Made by a program: the position numbers and the translations under genes. The notes below the pieces were generated by a model. It worked only from the letters and a program-made list of their open reading frames with translations, searched no databases and was not told where the DNA came from. DNA of 40,479 nucleotides from Micromonospora sicca (GTDB lineage: Bacteria > Actinomycetota > Actinomycetes > Mycobacteriales > Micromonosporaceae). Positions 33,886-40,479 of the stretch are shown in pieces. The stretch is taken from positions 1-40,479 of the forward strand of contig NZ_QGKS01000173.1 in the NCBI RefSeq assembly GCF_003172935.1, in the 5' to 3' direction. Each line of letters begins with the position of its first letter. Position 1 is the stretch's first letter.

Positions 33886-35435
33886 CCGAGCTGAAGTTGC
33901 CGTCGATCGACTACGCGGCGCTCGCTCCGATCCTGATCATGCTGGGCGTCGCCCTGGTCGGCGTCCTGGTCGAGGCGTTCGTGCCCCGGCGCCTGCGCAA
34001 CACGGTGCAGCTCACGCTCGCCCTGGCGGCGGTGCTCGGCGCGCTCACCATGGTCATCCTCAACTCCGACGACCGGCTGCTCACCGCCGGCCAGGCGATC
34101 GCGGTGGACGGGCCGACGCTCTTCCTCCAGGGCGCGATCCTGGTCCTCGCCGCGATGGCGCTGCTGCTCATCGGCGAGCGCTCGATCGAGCGGGGCGGGG
34201 CGTTCGTCGCCCACGCCGCGGTCACCGCCGAGTCGCCCGACGACCGGCGGCAGGCCGAGGGCGCGAGCGGGACCACCGAGGTGTACCCGCTGGCCACCTT
34301 CGCGATCGGCGGCATGCTGATCTTCGTGGCGGCGAACGACCTGCTGACCATGTTCATCGCGCTCGAGGTCTTCTCGCTGCCGCTCTACCTGCTCTGCGCG
34401 CTGGCCCGCCGCCGGCGGCTGCTGAGCCAGGAGGCGGCGATGAAGTACTTCATGCTCGGCGCGTACGCGTCGGCGTTCTTCCTCTTCGGCGTGGCGCTGA
34501 TCTACGGCTTCACCTCCGGCATCCCGGGCCGGACCGCCGGGGTCGACTTCGCCACCGTGCACGCCGCGGTCACCGACTCCCCGGCCAGCCCGGTGCTGCT
34601 CTTCGCCGGGATGGCGCTGCTCGCCATCGGCCTGCTCTTCAAGGCGGCCGCCGCGCCGTTCCACGTCTGGACGCCGGACGTCTACCAGGGCGCCCCGACG
34701 CCGGTCACCGGGTTCATGGCCGCCTGCACCAAGGTCGCCGCGTTCGGCGCCCTGCTGCGGGTCTTCCACGTCGCGTTCTCCGGGGCGGCCTGGGACTTCA
34801 CCCCGGTCCTCGGCGCGGTGGCGGTGCTGACCATGCTGGTCGGCGCGGTGCTGGCGGTCACCCAGACCGACATCAAGCGGCTGCTGGCGTACTCGTCGAT
34901 CGCGAACGCCGGCTACCTGCTGGTGGGCGTGCTGGCGCCCAGCAAGGACGGGCTCTCCGGCACGATGTTCTACCTGGTGGCGTACGGCTTATCGGTGCTC
35001 GCCGCGTTCGCCGTGGTGACCCTGGTCCGGGACGCCGACGGCGAGGCCACCCACCTGTCCCGCTGGGCCGGGCTGGGGCGGCGGTCCCCGTTCTTCGCGG
35101 CGATCTTCACCTTCCTCCTGCTCGCCTTCGCCGGTATCCCGCTGACCAGCGGCTTCATGAGCAAGGTCGCCGTCTTCGGCGCGGCGTGGGCAAGCGGGAA
35201 CGCGTGGCTTGTCGTGGCAGGCGTGGTGACCAGCATGGTGCTGGCCTTCCCCTACCTGCGGGTCGTGGTGATGATGTGGCTCTCCGAGCCCGGCGACGCC
35301 ACCCCGACGGTCACCGTGCCGGGCGCGCTCACCTCGGCGGCCCTGGTGATCGGCGTGCTCGCCACCCTGGTCCTGGGGGTCGCCCCGGCGCCGCTGCTCG
35401 ACCTGGCCAACGGTGCCGCCGAATTCGTGCGATGA
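33882..35435 (+). CDS. nuoN: NADH-quinone oxidoreductase subunit N (contains one TTA codon)
   Basis: NuoN is the antiporter-like proton-pumping subunit nearest the quinone arm and the last gene of the operon. The 517-residue protein has about 14 membrane segments, the Glu of TMFIALEVFSLPLYLLCAL, the AAAAPFHVWTPDVYQGAPTPVTGFMAACTKVAAFG block, and the Lys of TDIKRLLAYSSIANAGYLLVG. A hydrophilic insert (about 109-130) lies between segments 3 and 4. ATG 33882 overlaps the nuoM stop. Codon 370 (34989-34991) is TTA, a very rare leucine codon in such GC-rich genomes and the only in-frame one I noticed among the forward genes. A strong terminator hairpin follows 13 nt after the stop. Confidence 0.96.
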   Translation: MTELKLPSIDYAALAPILIMLGVALVGVLVEAFVPRRLRNTVQLTLALAAVLGALTMVILNSDDRLLTAGQAIAVDGPTLFLQGAILVLAAMALLLIGERSIERGGAFVAHAAVTAESPDDRRQAEGASGTTEVYPLATFAIGGMLIFVAANDLLTMFIALEVFSLPLYLLCALARRRRLLSQEAAMKYFMLGAYASAFFLFGVALIYGFTSGIPGRTAGVDFATVHAAVTDSPASPVLLFAGMALLAIGLLFKAAAAPFHVWTPDVYQGAPTPVTGFMAACTKVAAFGALLRVFHVAFSGAAWDFTPVLGAVAVLTMLVGAVLAVTQTDIKRLLAYSSIANAGYLLVGVLAPSKDGLSGTMFYLVAYGLSVLAAFAVVTLVRDADGEATHLSRWAGLGRRSPFFAAIFTFLLLAFAGIPLTSGFMSKVAVFGAAWASGNAWLVVAGVVTSMVLAFPYLRVVVMMWLSEPGDATPTVTVPGALTSAALVIGVLATLVLGVAPAPLLDLANGAAEFVR

Positions 35436-35448
35436 CGGAGGTCGTCCC

Positions 35449-35486
35449 ACCGGGGGCCGGTACGCCGTGGCGTGCCGGCCCCCGGT
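35449..35486 (+). terminator. Terminator hairpin after nuoN
   Basis: Bases 35449-35466 pair with 35469-35486 over 18 positions with a single G-T wobble (core CCGGGGGCCGG). It starts 14 nt past the nuoN stop and should end the nuo transcript. There is no T-run. The tip must open by a few pairs since only 2 nt separate the arms. Confidence 0.75.
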
Positions 35487-35525
35487 CCGTGTCCCCCTGT
35501 CCAGGGCAGGTCGAACGGGTGTGGC

Positions 35526-36611
35526 ATGGTTGAAGACGTGGTGATTCCGGCTGGCGAGCGTTCAGGTGCCACCGGCTCCGGCGGTCGTCGGGGTCCGGAG
35601 GGCACGGGTCAGTTCGGCGCGCTCGGCCTGCAGCTCGCCGATCCCCGCGTCGAGGCTTCCGTGCTGGGCCTGCTGGAGGACGTCGAGGGTGAGCTGCGGG
35701 CCAGCGTGGCCAGCGCCGACCCGCTCGTCACCGAGGCCGCGCGGCACCTGATGGAGGCCGGCGGGAAGCGGTTCCGCCCGCTGCTGGTCGCGTTGGGCGC
35801 GCAGTTCGGCGACCCGACCGGGCCGCAGGTCGTCCCGGCCGCCGTGGTGATGGAACTCACCCACCTGGCGACGCTCTACCACGACGACGTGATGGACGAG
35901 GCGGCCGTGCGGCGGGGCGCCCCGAGCGCCAACTCGCGCTGGGCCAACTCGGTCGCCATCCTGGTCGGCGACTACCTCTTCGCCCGCGCCGCCGACCTGG
36001 CGGCCGACCTGGGCCCCGAGGCGGTCCGCCTGCAGGCGCGCACCTTCGCCCGGCTGGTGCACGGGCAGATCGCCGAGACCGTCGGCCCCCGGGACGGCGA
36101 GGACCCGGTCGACCACTACCTGAACGTCATCGCCGGGAAGACCGGTTCACTGATCGCCACCTCGGCCCGGTTCGGCGGCATGTTCGGCGGCGCGTCGGCC
36201 GAGCACACCGAGGCGCTGGCCGGGTACGGCGAGATCATCGGGGTGGCCTTCCAGCTCTCCGACGACCTGCTCGACATCGCCTCCGAGTCGACCCAGTCCG
36301 GCAAGACCCCCGGCACCGACCTGCGCGAGGGCGTACCGACCCTGCCGGTGCTCTACGCGCTCGCCGCGGACGACTCCGATGCCGCCTCCGTCCGGCTCCG
36401 GGAGATCCTGGCCACCGGCCCGCTGGTCGACGACGCGCTGCACGCCGAGGCCCTCGGCCTGCTCCGCGAATCTCCCGCGCTCAAGCGGGCCCGCGAGACC
36501 GTGCGCAGCTACGCCGAGGACGCCCGGACCCAGCTCGCCCCCCTCCCGCAGGGCCCGGCCCGCCGCGCCCTCGAATCCCTCTGCGACTACATCGCCGACC
36601 GCACCAGCTGA
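35526..36611 (+). CDS. Long-chain all-trans polyprenyl diphosphate synthase
   Basis: This 361-residue enzyme condenses isopentenyl diphosphate units into a polyprenyl chain, probably the menaquinone tail given its place beside nuo, mqn and men genes. Both Asp-rich motifs are complete: D120-D-V-M-D124 (first) and D246-D-L-L-D250 (second). GGKRFRP is at about 79-85 and GKTGSL at about 204-209. The residue five before the first motif is the small Ala115, which in this family favours long chains (known for the family; length not proven here). A Gly/Ser-rich N-terminal extension (about 1-30) precedes the domain. ATG 35526 is the best start, without a strong ribosome site. The gene resembles grcC1/hepB types. 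Confidence 0.9.
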   Translation: MVEDVVIPAGERSGATGSGGRRGPEGTGQFGALGLQLADPRVEASVLGLLEDVEGELRASVASADPLVTEAARHLMEAGGKRFRPLLVALGAQFGDPTGPQVVPAAVVMELTHLATLYHDDVMDEAAVRRGAPSANSRWANSVAILVGDYLFARAADLAADLGPEAVRLQARTFARLVHGQIAETVGPRDGEDPVDHYLNVIAGKTGSLIATSARFGGMFGGASAEHTEALAGYGEIIGVAFQLSDDLLDIASESTQSGKTPGTDLREGVPTLPVLYALAADDSDAASVRLREILATGPLVDDALHAEALGLLRESPALKRARETVRSYAEDARTQLAPLPQGPARRALESLCDYIADRTS

Positions 36612-36644
36612 CCCCGCGCCGGGCCGCTCCCTCCCGGGCGCACT

Positions 36645-36659
36645 CCCGCCCAGGGCGGG
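36645..36659. terminator. Bidirectional terminator between convergent genes
   Basis: CCCGCCC (36645-36651) and GGGCGGG (36653-36659) are perfect arms with a single-base centre; in RNA the loop would open to at least 3 nt (6-bp stem). It lies between the convergent stops of the polyprenyl synthase and MFS genes. Confidence 0.45.
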
Positions 36660-36673
36660 CCGGGGCAGAGCCG

Positions 36674-37852
36674 TCAGGGGTGGGTGAGCAGGCGGCTGCC
36701 GGTGAGCATGAGGGTGGCGGCCACCAGCATCGACGCCGCCGCGACGGCCCACATGGTGGGGTAGCCGAGGTGGGCGGCGACGGCGCCGAGGGCGAGCGGG
36801 CCGAGGCAGCCGCCCGCGTACACCCCGGTCTGGGTGATCGAGGTGGCGGCGGCCGGGGCCTGCGGGTGCAGCTTGACCACGGCGAAGTTCATCAGCCCGG
36901 GCCAGGCCCAGCCGAGACCGAAGCCGAGCACCACGCCGGCGACCAGCGGCACCGGGCCGGCCAGCGCGAGCAGGCCCAGCCCGCCGGCGCCGACCACCAG
37001 CATCCCGGCGATCAGGGCGACGTGGCCGCCGGCCCGGCGGTCGGCGAGCCAGCCCGCGCCCACCCGGGCCACCACGCAGACCGCGCTGCCCAGGGTCAGC
37101 GTGAGGCCGGCCAGGCCCGGTGACAGCCCCCGGCCGACCGACGAGTCCACCACGAACGTGCCCAGCGCGTTGGCCGCTGCGGCGGCCAACGTCGCCGCCA
37201 GCCCGACCACCACCAGCGCCCAGGTCGCCCGGCCGGCGCGGGAGGCGCCGGCCCGCGCGGTCCGCCCGCCCTCCTGCACGGGTACGGCCGGCAGCGCGGC
37301 CAGCGCGGCCACCGCCGCCGCCACGAACGCCCAGCGCCAGCCGGCGGTCAGCGCGATGGTGGGCACGGCCGCGCCGGCCAGCAGCGTGGAGACCGGGATC
37401 GCGGCCTGCTTCACCCCGAACGACAACCCCTGCCGGTGCGCGGGCACGTGCCGGGCCAGCGCGGCGTTGCTGGCGAGCTGGCCGAGGGCGTTCGCGGCGG
37501 CGCTGAGCCCGAGCAGGGCCACCAGCGCCGGGTACGACCGCGCCAGCGCCGCCACGGCCAGCAGCGAGCCGGCGGAGAGCAGGATGCCGGCGCGGGCCAC
37601 CACGGCCGGGCCGTACCGCTCGACCAGCGCCCCGGAGGGGACGGAGGCGAGCGCGCTGATCCCGAAGTAGACCGAGACGGCGAGACCCAGCCCGGCGGGG
37701 GAGAAGTGGAGGTCGTCGGCCATCTGCACGGCGAGGCCGCCGACCAGGAAGACGGGCAGCACGCAGGCGATGGTGGTGGCGATGGCGCCCGCGCTGGCGC
37801 GGACGGTCCGCCGCGGCGCGTGAGGTGCGGGGTCGAGCAGGGTGTCGGTCAT
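36674..37852 (-). CDS. MFS transporter (CynX/NimT-like type)
   Basis: The 392-residue protein has about 12 hydrophobic segments in two halves and an MFS loop motif, SGALVERYGPAVVARAG (about 73-89). The central loop lies near 195-210. Substrate unknown; the general form (FGVKQAAIPVSTLLAGAAVP, GFGLGWAWPGLMNF) is that of smaller MFS carriers such as CynX/NimT types, for uptake or export. It is divergent from an IclR regulator, with 153 nt between starts, which suggests that the regulator controls it and that the substrate may be an aromatic or organic acid (inference). There is no ribosome site before the ATG at 37852; TAGGTT on the minus strand, 9 nt upstream, may be the -10 of a leaderless transcript. 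Confidence 0.85.
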   Translation of the reverse strand: MTDTLLDPAPHAPRRTVRASAGAIATTIACVLPVFLVGGLAVQMADDLHFSPAGLGLAVSVYFGISALASVPSGALVERYGPAVVARAGILLSAGSLLAVAALARSYPALVALLGLSAAANALGQLASNAALARHVPAHRQGLSFGVKQAAIPVSTLLAGAAVPTIALTAGWRWAFVAAAVAALAALPAVPVQEGGRTARAGASRAGRATWALVVVGLAATLAAAAANALGTFVVDSSVGRGLSPGLAGLTLTLGSAVCVVARVGAGWLADRRAGGHVALIAGMLVVGAGGLGLLALAGPVPLVAGVVLGFGLGWAWPGLMNFAVVKLHPQAPAAATSITQTGVYAGGCLGPLALGAVAAHLGYPTMWAVAAASMLVAATLMLTGSRLLTHP

Positions 37853-37904
37853 GGTCAGGCAAACCTACGCCGTCACGTTTTGGCAGCGGATCGTGTCTGT
37901 CGGT

Positions 37905-37917
37905 GCACGGCCCGTGC
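37905..37917. promoter_or_regulatory. 13-bp palindrome, possible IclR operator
   Basis: GCACGG-C-CCGTGC is a perfect 6-bp palindrome with a 1-nt centre, located between the divergent MFS and IclR genes, 53 nt before the MFS start. Confidence 0.35.
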
Positions 37918-37942
37918 CCGGTGATCTGGCATCCTCGATCCG

Positions 37943-37979
37943 AACAGGCATTTCGCACTCGGCCTGTTTTTCATATGGT
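37943..37979 (+). promoter_or_regulatory. IclR-gene promoter with inverted repeat
   Basis: AACAGGC (37943-37949) and GCCTGTT (37962-37968) form 7-bp inverted arms with a 12-nt spacer, followed by T-rich sequence and TATGGT (37974-37979), a TANNNT -10 candidate; TTTCGC (37951-37956) is a weak -35 at 17 nt. The repeat could be an autoregulatory operator. A terminator is less likely because the flanking genes diverge. Confidence 0.4.
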
Positions 37980-38005
37980 GTAAGTCCCCGGCGGCGGAGG
38001 TGGTT

Positions 38006-38788
38006 GTGCGCGACCCCTTGGCGGAACCTTCGGACCTGATCCGGAGCGTGTCCCGCGCGCTTCGAGTGCTCGAGTCGGTCGGTCGTGCGCCCAAGGGCCT
38101 GACCGTCAAGCAGATCGCCCGCCGCTGCGAGCTGACCGTGGCCACCACGTACCACCTGGTGCGCACCCTGGCATACGAGGGCTACGTGATCCGCCGCGAG
38201 GACGGGACATACATCGTGGGGCTGGAGGTGGCCGACCGCTACCGCGAACTGGTGACCGCGTTCCGCGGGCCGCAGGCGGTCGGTGAGTCGCTCCGCCGGG
38301 CGGCCGTCGACACCGGGTACAGCCACTACCTCGGGCGTTTCGTGGGCGGCCAGGTCGCCGTCACGGCGGTCGCCGAGGGGCCGCGGTCGCCGTACCTGGA
38401 GGACCTGGTGCCCGGCTTCGACGAGGGCGCGCACGCCACCGCGCTCGGCAAGAGCCTGCTCGCCACCCTCACCGCCGAGCAGCGCTTCCGCTACCTGCGC
38501 GAGTACGGCATGCGCCCGTTCACCAGCGCCACCCTGACCACCGTCGAGGCGTTCGAGGCCGACCTGGCCGCCGGTGACCGGCGCGGCATGCAGCTGGAGC
38601 TGGGGCAGTTCCGGCAGGGTGTGGCCTGCGCCGCCGTGCTGGTCACCCCGGACAAGGACATCGAGCGTCGGGTGGTGCTGGCCTGCGCGCTGCCAGCCAG
38701 CGAGATGATGACCTCCGCCCGGGTGGTCCGGGCCAAGCTACTCACCGTCGCCCGGGCCGTCGCCGACGGCATCGCCGCTGAGGGCTGA
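38006..38788 (+). CDS. IclR family transcriptional regulator
   Basis: This 260-residue regulator has the IclR layout: an N-terminal winged helix (about residues 10-70: SVSRALRVLESVGRAPKGLTVKQIARRCELTVATTYHLVRTL, wing REDGTYIVG) and a C-terminal effector-binding domain (about 80-255) with AHATALGKSLLATL and RRGMQLELGQFRQGVACAAVLV. Family members sense small organic or aromatic acids and often control a neighbouring transporter or catabolic genes. GTG 38006 is preferred because GGCGGAGG ends 5 nt upstream; GTG 38000 would overlap that site. It is divergent from the MFS gene. The effector is unknown. Confidence 0.88.
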   Translation: MRDPLAEPSDLIRSVSRALRVLESVGRAPKGLTVKQIARRCELTVATTYHLVRTLAYEGYVIRREDGTYIVGLEVADRYRELVTAFRGPQAVGESLRRAAVDTGYSHYLGRFVGGQVAVTAVAEGPRSPYLEDLVPGFDEGAHATALGKSLLATLTAEQRFRYLREYGMRPFTSATLTTVEAFEADLAAGDRRGMQLELGQFRQGVACAAVLVTPDKDIERRVVLACALPASEMMTSARVVRAKLLTVARAVADGIAAEG

Positions 38789-38860
38789 CCGGCACCGCCG
38801 GTCGCGGGTCGGCCGGCCGGGACACCGGACCTGCCGCGTCTCGTTCCGCTCGGGGCGGCG

Positions 38861-38898
38861 CGAAGGGCCCCGTCCCTGGCGGGAAGCGGGGCCCTTCG
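38861..38898. terminator. Terminator hairpin after the IclR gene
   Basis: CGAAGGGCCCCG (38861-38872) pairs perfectly with CGGGGCCCTTCG (38887-38898), and TCCC/GGGA (38873-38876, 38881-38884) extends the stem after a 2-nt bulge. This is a typical GC-rich actinobacterial terminator without a T-run. Confidence 0.75.
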
Positions 38899-39212
38899 GG
38901 CGGCGGTCCAGCGCCGGACCGCCACGGGGAACGTCAGCGGGACGTTCACGCCGACCCCGCCGCCGGGCCTCGGTTCCTCGCGTCGCGGGCAAGACGACTG
39001 CTCCGTGTGCCCGCGCGGCTGGAGCAGCTCGTCGAGGACGGCCGCACCAAGACCCTGCTCCACACTGCCGAGGCGGACTCGGCGCTGGGCGACGTCGTCG
39101 GTGGCACGGCGGAATCACCCGCGCGCCTACCGGGCGGACGCTGCCAGGACCCGGTGAGCGCGGGTCGGCCGAGATGTGAACCGGGTATGAATACATGCGG
39201 CGCGAGCTGCGG

Positions 39213-39240
39213 TGAACCGATCGGGGCCACCGCACGTATT
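39213..39240 (+). promoter_or_regulatory. ECF-type, possibly autoregulated promoter of the sigma factor gene
   Basis: TGAACC (39213-39218), a 16-nt spacer and CGTATT (39235-39240) match the general ECF layout (GAAC... and CGT...). It is about 41 nt before the GTG of the sigma gene, consistent with autoregulation. A second TGAACC lies at 39177-39182 without a matching -10. Confidence 0.55.
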
Positions 39241-39281
39241 GACGGGCGAACGCACCGCCCGGACCCGCCGTCGAGAGCGAG

Positions 39282-39806
39282 GTGTCCGCCATCACCGACC
39301 ACGACGCCCAACTGCTGCGCGCGCTGCACGACGAGCACGCCGACGCGCTCTTCGCGCACGCCCTCCGGCTGGTCAACGGCGACCGGACGCGCGCCGAGGA
39401 CCTGGTGCAGGAGACGCTGCTGCGGGCGTGGCGGCACCCGGAGGCGCTGGACCCCACCCGCGGCTCGGTCCGCGCCTGGCTCTTCACCACCGCCCGGAAC
39501 CTGGCGATCGACGCCTGGCGGCGCCGGTCCACGCGCGTCGGCGAGGTCTACACCGACGAGCTGCCCGAGCCCGCCGACACGGTCGACGAAACGGAGCGCG
39601 CGGTGGAGGCGTGGACCGTGGCCGAGGCGCTGAACCAGCTCAGCCCGACCCACCGCGAGGTGCTGGTCGAGTGCTTCTACCAGGGACGGTCGGTGGCCGA
39701 GGCCGCCGCCCGGCTCGGCGTGCCACCGGGCACGGTCAAGTCGCGCACCCACTACGCGCTGCGCTCACTACGGTTGGTCCTGGCCGAGATGGGGGTGACC
39801 CGATGA
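39282..39806 (+). CDS. ECF RNA polymerase sigma factor (SigL-like)
   Basis: This 174-residue group 4 sigma factor has region 2 (about 12-80: LLRALHDEHADALFAHALRL, AEDLVQETLLRAWRHPEAL and VRAWLFTTARNLAIDAWRRR) and region 4 (about 115-168: LSPTHREVLVECFYQGRSVAEAAARLG, then GTVKSRTHYALRSLRLVLAEMGV). The ending closely resembles SigL of M. tuberculosis from memory, and the following gene resembles its anti-sigma factor RslA. The sigma factor should stay bound to the anti-sigma at the membrane and be freed by an envelope or redox signal. GTG 39282 is the start; only a weak GAGAGCGAG precedes it. Its stop overlaps the anti-sigma start by ATGA. It probably drives its own promoter. Confidence 0.9.
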   Translation: MSAITDHDAQLLRALHDEHADALFAHALRLVNGDRTRAEDLVQETLLRAWRHPEALDPTRGSVRAWLFTTARNLAIDAWRRRSTRVGEVYTDELPEPADTVDETERAVEAWTVAEALNQLSPTHREVLVECFYQGRSVAEAAARLGVPPGTVKSRTHYALRSLRLVLAEMGVTR

Positions 39807-40479
39807 CCCGCTGCGAGTTCGCGCACGACGACGGCGCGTACGTGCTGGGCGCCCTCGCTCCCGGCGACCGCGCCGCGTACGAGCGGCACCTGGCCGGCTG
39901 CGCGACCTGCCGGGAGGCAGTGGCCGAGATCGCGGTCCTGCCGGGGCTCCTCGGTCGGCTCGACCCGGCCGGGCTGGAGCAGTTCCTCCCGTCCGCGTCC
40001 GAGACCTCGCGGCTGCCCGCGCTGCTCTCCGCCGCCCGGGACCGCCAGCGCCGCGCGCGATCCCGGTCCCGCCGACGGTACGCGCTGACCGCGCTCGCCG
40101 CCGCCGTGCTCGCCCTGCTGGTGGGGGTCGGGGTGACCCTGGCCCGTCCGGACGCGGCCGACCCTGCGGAGGTGCCGATGGTGGCCATGCGGCCGGTCGC
40201 CGGCACGGTGCCCGTGCACGCGGAGATCGGGTTGACCCGCACCGACTGGGGGACCCAGGTCACCATGCACTGCGGCTACGACCAGTGGGGCGGGCACCGC
40301 CAGGCGTGGACCTTCCGGCTGGTGGCCCACGGCCCGGACGGCGCGACGGAGCAGATCGGCTCCTGGCTCGCCGCCCCCGGCGAGGACGTCCGTCTCACCG
40401 GCGCCACCCGCTTCACCGGCGGCGAGCTGGTCCGGCTGGAACTGCTCCGCGGGGACAACACCCCCGTCCTCACCTACGA
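39803..40479 (+). CDS. Zinc-binding anti-sigma factor (RslA-like), cut by the window edge
   Basis: The first 225 codons of a membrane anti-sigma factor are present; no stop occurs before the edge. The N-terminal zinc anti-sigma domain (about 1-75) starts CEFAHDDGAYVLGAL and has the H-x3-C-x2-C site HLAGCATC (about 30-37). A positively charged linker is followed by one membrane segment (about 93-115: YALTALAAAVLALLVGVGVTLA) and an extracytoplasmic domain with WGTQVTMHC and GPDGATEQIGSWLAAPGED. The order matches RslA of M. tuberculosis, and little sequence seems to be missing. It is coupled to the sigma gene by an ATGA overlap. The zinc Cys/His set suggests redox sensitivity, as in ZAS proteins. 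No unusual residues. Confidence 0.85.
   Translation, partial: MTRCEFAHDDGAYVLGALAPGDRAAYERHLAGCATCREAVAEIAVLPGLLGRLDPAGLEQFLPSASETSRLPALLSAARDRQRRARSRSRRRYALTALAAAVLALLVGVGVTLARPDAADPAEVPMVAMRPVAGTVPVHAEIGLTRTDWGTQVTMHCGYDQWGGHRQAWTFRLVAHGPDGATEQIGSWLAAPGEDVRLTGATRFTGGELVRLELLRGDNTPVLTY

Larger units (their letters stand above)
38789..39281. other. Intergenic region between IclR and sigma factor genes
   Basis: No gene is supported in these 493 nt, although several overlapping GC-driven frames exist. It contains the hairpin at 38861-38898 and the ECF-type promoter at 39213-39240. A second TGAACC (39177-39182) lies in the same area. Nothing recognisable occupies 38899-39170. Confidence 0.65.

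Noticed and set aside
38946..39752. A long minus-strand frame over the sigma factor gene
   Set aside because: It is antisense to the clear ECF sigma gene and has Arg/Gly/Val-rich shadow composition.

Overview
The window is high-GC actinobacterial chromosome, most likely from a Micromonospora-like member of the Micromonosporaceae. That assignment is inferred from very GC-rich third codon positions, many GTG starts, GTGA/ATGA gene overlaps, a 14-gene nuo operon, the futalosine menaquinone genes mqnA and mqnC, and a short gene-boundary repeat I recall from Micromonospora genomes. It is not proven. I see no insertion sequence, prophage, CRISPR array, rRNA or tRNA. The left edge is a contig end: bases 8-40 are a Nextera sequencing adapter with one mismatch, so the first gene is cut and its apparent stop codon is artificial.

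Layout. 41-2550 (minus): a truncated double-VOC protein and an ABC-2 permease/ATPase pair. 2630-3679: an exported BNR/Ycf48-like repeat protein. 3684-5723 (minus): a HelD-type RNA polymerase-associated ATPase. 5938-7858: an ArsR-like regulator followed by an MFS exporter whose promoter lies inside a 52-bp palindrome. 7892-8743: mqnA. 8841-10726 (minus): two tandem, secreted or anchored SxxK serine-hydrolase-like paralogues. 11094-14749: paaABCDE, the phenylacetyl-CoA epoxidase, with every junction a 4-nt GTGA overlap. 15075-17616: mqnC, menG and a small acidic protein. 17751-19028: a geranylgeranyl-reductase-family flavoprotein (MenJ-like) preceded by a near-consensus Rex operator. 19162-35435: nuoA to nuoN. 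35526-36611: a long-chain polyprenyl diphosphate synthase. 36674-38788: an MFS gene divergent from an IclR regulator. 39282-40479: an ECF sigma factor (SigL-like) and its anti-sigma factor, cut by the right edge.

How the genes fit together. The centre is a respiratory island. MqnA and MqnC make the naphthoquinone ring by the futalosine route, the polyprenyl synthase can supply the side chain, MenG methylates the ring, the MenJ-like enzyme can saturate the side chain, and complex I (NuoA-N) reduces the finished menaquinone with NADH. The possible Rex site would tie this to the NADH/NAD+ ratio. The paa genes start aerobic phenylacetate breakdown.

Less ordinary points: the adapter; the palindrome around the MFS start; a 127-nt nested inverted repeat between paaE and mqnC; the Rex-like site; two mini-ORFs that exactly bridge the two largest gaps in nuo; a long low-complexity tail on NuoE ending in a degenerate copy of the boundary repeat; one TTA codon in nuoN; and the recurring arrangement TANNNT-6/7 nt-start codon, suggesting several leaderless transcripts.
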